Shown here one piece after another: positions 61,011 to 64,000 of a stretch of DNA of 64,000 nt (the stretch's first letter is position 1; each line of letters begins with the position of its first letter). The translations under genes and the position numbers were made by a program. Origin of the DNA: Agrobacterium rosae. Lineage in GTDB: Bacteria; Pseudomonadota; Alphaproteobacteria; Rhizobiales; Rhizobiaceae. The stretch spans positions 328,143 through 392,142 of the forward strand of contig NZ_NXEJ01000001.1 in the NCBI RefSeq assembly GCF_002915175.1, in the 5' to 3' direction. Under the pieces are notes generated by a model. The model ran no database searches. It was not told the DNA's origin and was given only the letters and a program-made list of their open reading frames with translations.

Positions 61011-62104
61011 TATCTTATCTCGATGTCATAATTTTCGGCAGATGATAGCTCGTCGATATCGTAGTGCACTACCGCGTGTCGTTCCGACGATTTTTCTAAC
61101 CTGATGTATTGAAAGTCCTTAGAGCGTCCGGCCTGTTTCACCCCAAGCGCAGCACTGTGTATGCACTCACGAGAGTGGGTGGTTGCAAATATCTGGCAGT
61201 TTTCATCAGCGGCAGCGCGGGAGATGATCTTCCAGGCTTCGGTGACTACTGAGTAGTGAATTGCCGCATCTATCTCATCCAAAAAAACGACGCCATTTGC
61301 ACAACGAACAATGGCACAAAGCGTGTGAAGAAGATTTTGAAAGCCGTCACCCATGTACTGAACTGGTAGCATTTTACCATCCAGCATTTGGGCATAAACT
61401 TGCACCTCTTCTCCATCCTGCAATGTCATAAACGTTTCTAGGTCCGAGTGAAGCAGCCGCATGTATCCTACTACTTCCCTCAGCCGCTTAGACTTAACCA
61501 AGGTAGAGATCATTTGAGCCAATTGCTTGGCGTCGGCGCGTGTGGACGTACTCACGTACTCTCCTAGAGGCACCTCCGAATTGTCTGTCTGCTTCATTAT
61601 GCCAGTCAGACCTGCGGGTGCGGCCATCGTAAAGAAGCGCTCGATTGGCGTGGTCCCACCGTCTGCGGTAACGGATATATGGAGGCCTTTCTGCGTCGAA
61701 AAAATACTATCGGTTCCAAACTGACCTGCGAGGCCAAGCCCTAGTGAGTTGCTTTCCACCGGAACGGAAATGTCGTCAGGCTTGAGTTCGTAGGCCATGT
61801 CCATTCTTAACCGGCTATGTGGTGTGTTCCACTCTACACAAGCGTGCGGCAGCTTTTCTTCGTGCAGAAATTGGAGCGGATCGATTGGGGACGAAGTTGC
61901 GAACCGACGAAACATCAACGGCTTGATCAGCGAAGCTGGGTTGCGACGATCTAAAAGGAAAAAGAGTATCTCAAGCATGGCAGTCTTACCCACGCCGTTG
62001 AAGCCGCCGAAAATATTTATTCGTTTAAATTTTGGAATTGTAATTTCGCGGAAACTACGGAAGTTTTCGACTTTGACAGATTGGAAATAGAATTTAGTTG
62101 ACAT
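61010..62104 (-). CDS. AAA/ABC-type ATPase (OLD/PARIS-like sensor)
   Basis: 364 residues from the ATG at 62104 (an in-frame extension to 62158 is rejected). Start FYFQSVKVENFRSFREITIP is the RecF/OLD-type beginning; Walker A FGGFNGVGKT; a weak signature-like region GDGFQNLLHTLCAIV; Walker B VVFLDEID; H-loop ATTHSRECI. No nuclease domain is fused, the nuclease-like part being the separate TOPRIM gene. The size and form are those of AAA_15/AAA_21 ATPases in abortive-infection systems. It is the first gene of a leftward operon, divergent from a small gene. Confidence 0.85.
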   Translation of the reverse strand: MSTKFYFQSVKVENFRSFREITIPKFKRINIFGGFNGVGKTAMLEILFFLLDRRNPASLIKPLMFRRFATSSPIDPLQFLHEEKLPHACVEWNTPHSRLRMDMAYELKPDDISVPVESNSLGLGLAGQFGTDSIFSTQKGLHISVTADGGTTPIERFFTMAAPAGLTGIMKQTDNSEVPLGEYVSTSTRADAKQLAQMISTLVKSKRLREVVGYMRLLHSDLETFMTLQDGEEVQVYAQMLDGKMLPVQYMGDGFQNLLHTLCAIVRCANGVVFLDEIDAAIHYSVVTEAWKIISRAAADENCQIFATTHSRECIHSAALGVKQAGRSKDFQYIRLEKSSERHAVVHYDIDELSSAENYDIEIR

Positions 62105-62198
62105 AGAATTGCGCTCGCCTGTTTTGCAAATGCGTATCACGTTGCGTGCAATTTGCAACTGAGGTTAGAAGAATGCCTCCGGTAAAAGAGTGTTTTAG

Positions 62199-62465
62199 AT
62201 GAATGCGGTGGAGCAGCTTGTCAGAGCGATAATTCAGGCTAATAGCCCAGCTCACACAATAGCAGAAGACGAGTTCCTTGCGATTGTACGCAGTCATGGG
62301 TTTCAGCTTTGTGGTGCGCAGCCAGTTGGATGGGCGGCACAGACCAATGTCGAAGCTGTCTGCCGAGGTTGCGGGGTGATAGGAATCGGCTCTACCCAAG
62401 GTGAGGTCGTGTATGACGGTGAAACGTGGCTCAACGCCGATAAGCCGTTGTACTGCTCAATCTGA
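62199..62465 (+). CDS. Small hypothetical protein (88 aa), divergent from ATPase operon
   Basis: Unrecognised; helical start (MNAVEQLVRAIIQANSPAHT) and a Cys-containing end (CRGCG). Ribosome site poor. An open frame at an expected divergent position, about 95 bases from the ATPase start; possible regulator, but without a helix-turn-helix. Confidence 0.5.
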   Translation: MNAVEQLVRAIIQANSPAHTIAEDEFLAIVRSHGFQLCGAQPVGWAAQTNVEAVCRGCGVIGIGSTQGEVVYDGETWLNADKPLYCSI

Positions 62466-62831
62466 ACAGAAAACACTCGGCGCTTCCTATATGCTTCCTT
62501 TAGGAAATATCCTCAGAGCTAGATAACGCTGGAACCCCTGCGAAATATGGCGCACCATTAATGACATAAAAGCGAACCCCGAGCAATTCTGGAGTTTTTC
62601 TATTAATAAACAATCGCTTAACGAGGACGCACGAATACGAAAAGCCGTTACACTCAAAGCTGCCGGTCACACACATGCGTCGATAGCCGAGGCCCTGGAT
62701 GTGTCTTTATCGACCGTGAAACGGTATACCCGAACGGTCAGAGGATCGTAGTGATGATGTAGATGCGTCTTCTACTGGAGCCAAATACAGCATTGAGGCG
62801 TTAAATCATTCGTTTATCTGTAATTTAGCTG
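62466..62831. other. 366-bp spacer with an HTH-coding remnant
   Basis: No complete gene. The region 62527-62751 encodes a helix-turn-helix without any normal start codon and is listed as a pseudogene fragment. The rest is AT-rich and featureless. Confidence 0.4.
62527..62751 (+). pseudogene. Remnant of a helix-turn-helix protein
   Basis: An open frame of 74 codons ends at TAG (62749-62751). Its last 40 residues (DARIRKAVTLKAAGHTHASI, then AEALDVSLSTVKRY) form a good helix-turn-helix. No ATG, GTG or TTG occurs before this part in the frame. It may be a decayed gene or start at a rare codon. Confidence 0.35.
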
Positions 62832-63323
62832 CTACGGAAGCACGTTATTGATCCAGCGTGCCCCTGCGCCGTGGGAAGACGTTCCCTTCGTTACTTCGAT
62901 ATTTAGATCGCGAAGACAAAGCTCGATTTTTGCTAGTGTCTCCAAGTTAATCGACTTCAATTCTCCCCGCTCAAACAACGCAATAAATTTTCGGCCGACC
63001 TGAGCTTGCTCGGCCAATTTGTCCTGGGAAAGGTCGGCCAGCCCCCGCGCAGCGCGAAAGGCTTGTCCTTCAAACGGGTCTGTCGTCAGTGGTGACCTCC
63101 ATCTAATTCCAGCACCGTGACCCTCTCCCGGATCAACAAATTCAACTCCGTGTACCTCGTAATAAGCCTTTACTGCCAAGGCCGCGCTCGGCAGTCGTTG
63201 CCGCGTGCCGTTCTCCAAAGTGATCAGAAATCGGCTAGATAGCTTGCACGACGTCTCCACGTGGCTTTGGCTATAACCAAGCAAAAAGCGAGCAGCTCGC
63301 AAAAGGGCCGGAAGTGATTGCAT
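62832..63323 (-). CDS. Tandem helix-turn-helix regulator
   Basis: 163 residues made of two copies of one unit. Copy 1: LLRAARFLLGYSQSHVE, then GVEFVDPGEGHGAGIRW. Copy 2: AFRAARGLADLSQDKLAEQA, then NIEVTKGTSSHGAGARW. Each is an XRE-like helix-turn-helix with a shared GAGxRW end. This looks like a duplication that made a covalent dimer. Regulator of the accessory block, by inference. Confidence 0.72.
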   Translation of the reverse strand: MQSLPALLRAARFLLGYSQSHVETSCKLSSRFLITLENGTRQRLPSAALAVKAYYEVHGVEFVDPGEGHGAGIRWRSPLTTDPFEGQAFRAARGLADLSQDKLAEQAQVGRKFIALFERGELKSINLETLAKIELCLRDLNIEVTKGTSSHGAGARWINNVLP

Positions 63324-63465
63324 TCCTTCAGAAAATCGCTGGAGCTTGAAATGTCAACATAGTCTCATTCTCGATCCTTTTTATGAGTTTTCGATCTTTT
63401 TCTTTGCATTTCGACCGCGAATCGGTGCTCTTGGTCGCATGGAAGGCGAATCGTGAGGACATTCA

Positions 63466-63633
63466 ATGATCGAAACACTCTTCAAGTCTGAACCAAAAAC
63501 TCCTTGGAACGCTCCGTTGGATGGTAAAGGCAAGCAATCGGCTTTGGCTTTCGCGTCCCGTTGGGCTGACTCAATAGGCCAAGTACCGGCTAGAGTTTCT
63601 TCGCTGCCGTTTGCGTGGGGAGAAATGCAATGA
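63466..63633 (+). CDS. Small protein (55 aa) starting a coupled operon
   Basis: ATG at 63466 with GAGGA upstream; the stop TGA overlaps the next ATG (63630). MIETLFKSEPKTPWNAPLDG and the rest show no known motif. Coupling on the downstream side and the ribosome site support it. Confidence 0.55.
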   Translation: MIETLFKSEPKTPWNAPLDGKGKQSALAFASRWADSIGQVPARVSSLPFAWGEMQ

Positions 63634-63956
63634 CAGCACCCGACAAAGCGGCTGATCGAACCGAATTGACTGATCTGGCCACTAAATTGCGAGACCTAGC
63701 ATTTGCGCTTGATGAACTGAATTCTGTCGGAGCCGAGGGAATCGAGGCTAGTGTCTCTATTTCCGAATGGACGTATGCGAAGCGGGTGGTGCCTGTCCTC
63801 GTAGGTAAGATGATGGGCCACCCTTTGATCAAAAACGGCAATATCGGCGCAACGACAGAGATTTTTTATATTGATCCGGTCGCTGGTTTGGCACGTTCTT
63901 TCAATAGGTGGTACCGACTGGGGCCCGCCTTGTCCGATCAATCGGTGCTGCAATGA
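63630..63956 (+). CDS. Hypothetical protein, second gene of the coupled operon
   Basis: 108 residues from the ATG at 63630 (GGGGAGA upstream). Helical N-terminus (ADRTELTDLATKLRDLAFALDEL) and a mixed C-terminus. Overlaps the following gene by ATGA. Unrecognised. Confidence 0.6.
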   Translation: MTAPDKAADRTELTDLATKLRDLAFALDELNSVGAEGIEASVSISEWTYAKRVVPVLVGKMMGHPLIKNGNIGATTEIFYIDPVAGLARSFNRWYRLGPALSDQSVLQ

Positions 63957-64000
63957 GCGAGAGGCATGGTTATCGGGTCGACGAGTTCGTCGATGCTTTG
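63953..64000 (+). CDS. Start of a third coupled gene, cut by the window end
   Basis: ATG at 63953 overlaps the previous stop. Only 16 codons (MSERHGYRVDEFVDAL) are visible. The gene continues past the window. Confidence 0.5.
   Translation, partial: MSERHGYRVDEFVDAL

Larger units (their letters stand above)
20070..64000. mobile_element. Prophage with contractile tail, integrated at tRNA-Gly
   Basis: A tyrosine integrase, CI-like repressor, early operon, terminase, head, P2-like contractile tail and lysis genes form a complete unit from about 20.1 kb to 59.7 kb, directly downstream of tRNA-Gly. Every essential morphogenesis class is present with no frameshift seen, so it may be inducible. The end at 64000 is only the window edge: no repeat of the tRNA 3' end was found to 64000. 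The block from 59732 may be prophage cargo or a neighbouring island. The head module (lambda-type portal, GpA terminase) combined with a P2-type tail suggests a mosaic myovirus. Confidence 0.8.

Noticed and set aside
62094-62399. Minus-strand frame of 101 codons upstream of the ATPase
   Set aside because: No ribosome site; overlaps the promoter region and the better supported plus-strand frame 62199-62465.
59700-64000. Search for attR, a copy of the tRNA-Gly 3' end (TTCGATTC, CACCCGCT)
   Set aside because: No matching copy was found by eye, so no attR is called and the right end of the element is left open.
1-64000. CRISPR array or insertion sequence
   Set aside because: No regularly spaced repeats and no transposase with terminal repeats were seen; the only transposase-like piece is the helix-turn-helix at the start of the terminase small subunit.

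Overview
The window comes from the chromosome of an alphaproteobacterium of the Rhizobiaceae, most like Agrobacterium or Rhizobium. The signs are GcrA, a PhoR-pst-phoU-phoB cluster with PPK2 next door, a double-length dCTP deaminase, MetZ behind a SAM-II riboswitch, and the overall gene style. All family names rest on motifs read by eye, because no database search was possible.

Positions 1-19945 are ordinary chromosome. They hold a membrane-anchored hypothetical; polyphosphate kinase 2; the phosphate regulon phoR-pstSCAB-phoU-phoB behind a Pho-box-like repeat; cspA with two small alanine/lysine/arginine-rich genes; a hypothetical; gcrA; argD-argF; hslO; apaG; metZ under a SAM-II aptamer followed by an intrinsic terminator; and a dCTP deaminase. 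tRNA-Gly(CCC) at 19999-20069 is the likely insertion target.

From about 20070 to at least 59690 lies an apparently intact prophage with a contractile tail. A three-TM cargo gene sits between the tRNA and a leftward integrase operon. A CI/LexA-type repressor and a Cro-like protein control it through TGGA-N7-TCCA operators, found in both divergent control regions. A tightly overlapping rightward early operon (26580-32613) carries a CII-like protein, a ParB/MT-A70 fusion, an IbrA-like PAPS-reductase-family protein, a replication-type winged-helix protein and a NusG/RfaH paralogue. A strong terminator follows. The late genes then run in this order: tail protein Z, Nu1/GpA terminase, gpW, portal, protease, capsid, decoration protein, head completion, P2-like baseplate V-W-J-I, DUF4815 protein, tail fibre and fibre chaperone. 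A reverse-strand papain-like peptidase (DUF1796) follows, then sheath, tube, a frameshifted E/E' chaperone, tape measure, U, X, D, holin, SAR-like endolysin, Rz/Rz1 and a coiled-coil membrane protein.

From 59732 to the end is an accessory block. It has a leftward operon of an AAA/ABC-type ATPase, a TOPRIM (DUF3226-like) protein and a hypothetical, which resembles the logic of PARIS/OLD anti-phage systems. Beyond it are a divergent small gene, a helix-turn-helix remnant, a protein made of two copies of one helix-turn-helix unit, and the start of a tightly coupled unknown operon cut by the window edge. No copy of the tRNA end (attR) is visible, so the right boundary of the element probably lies outside the window.
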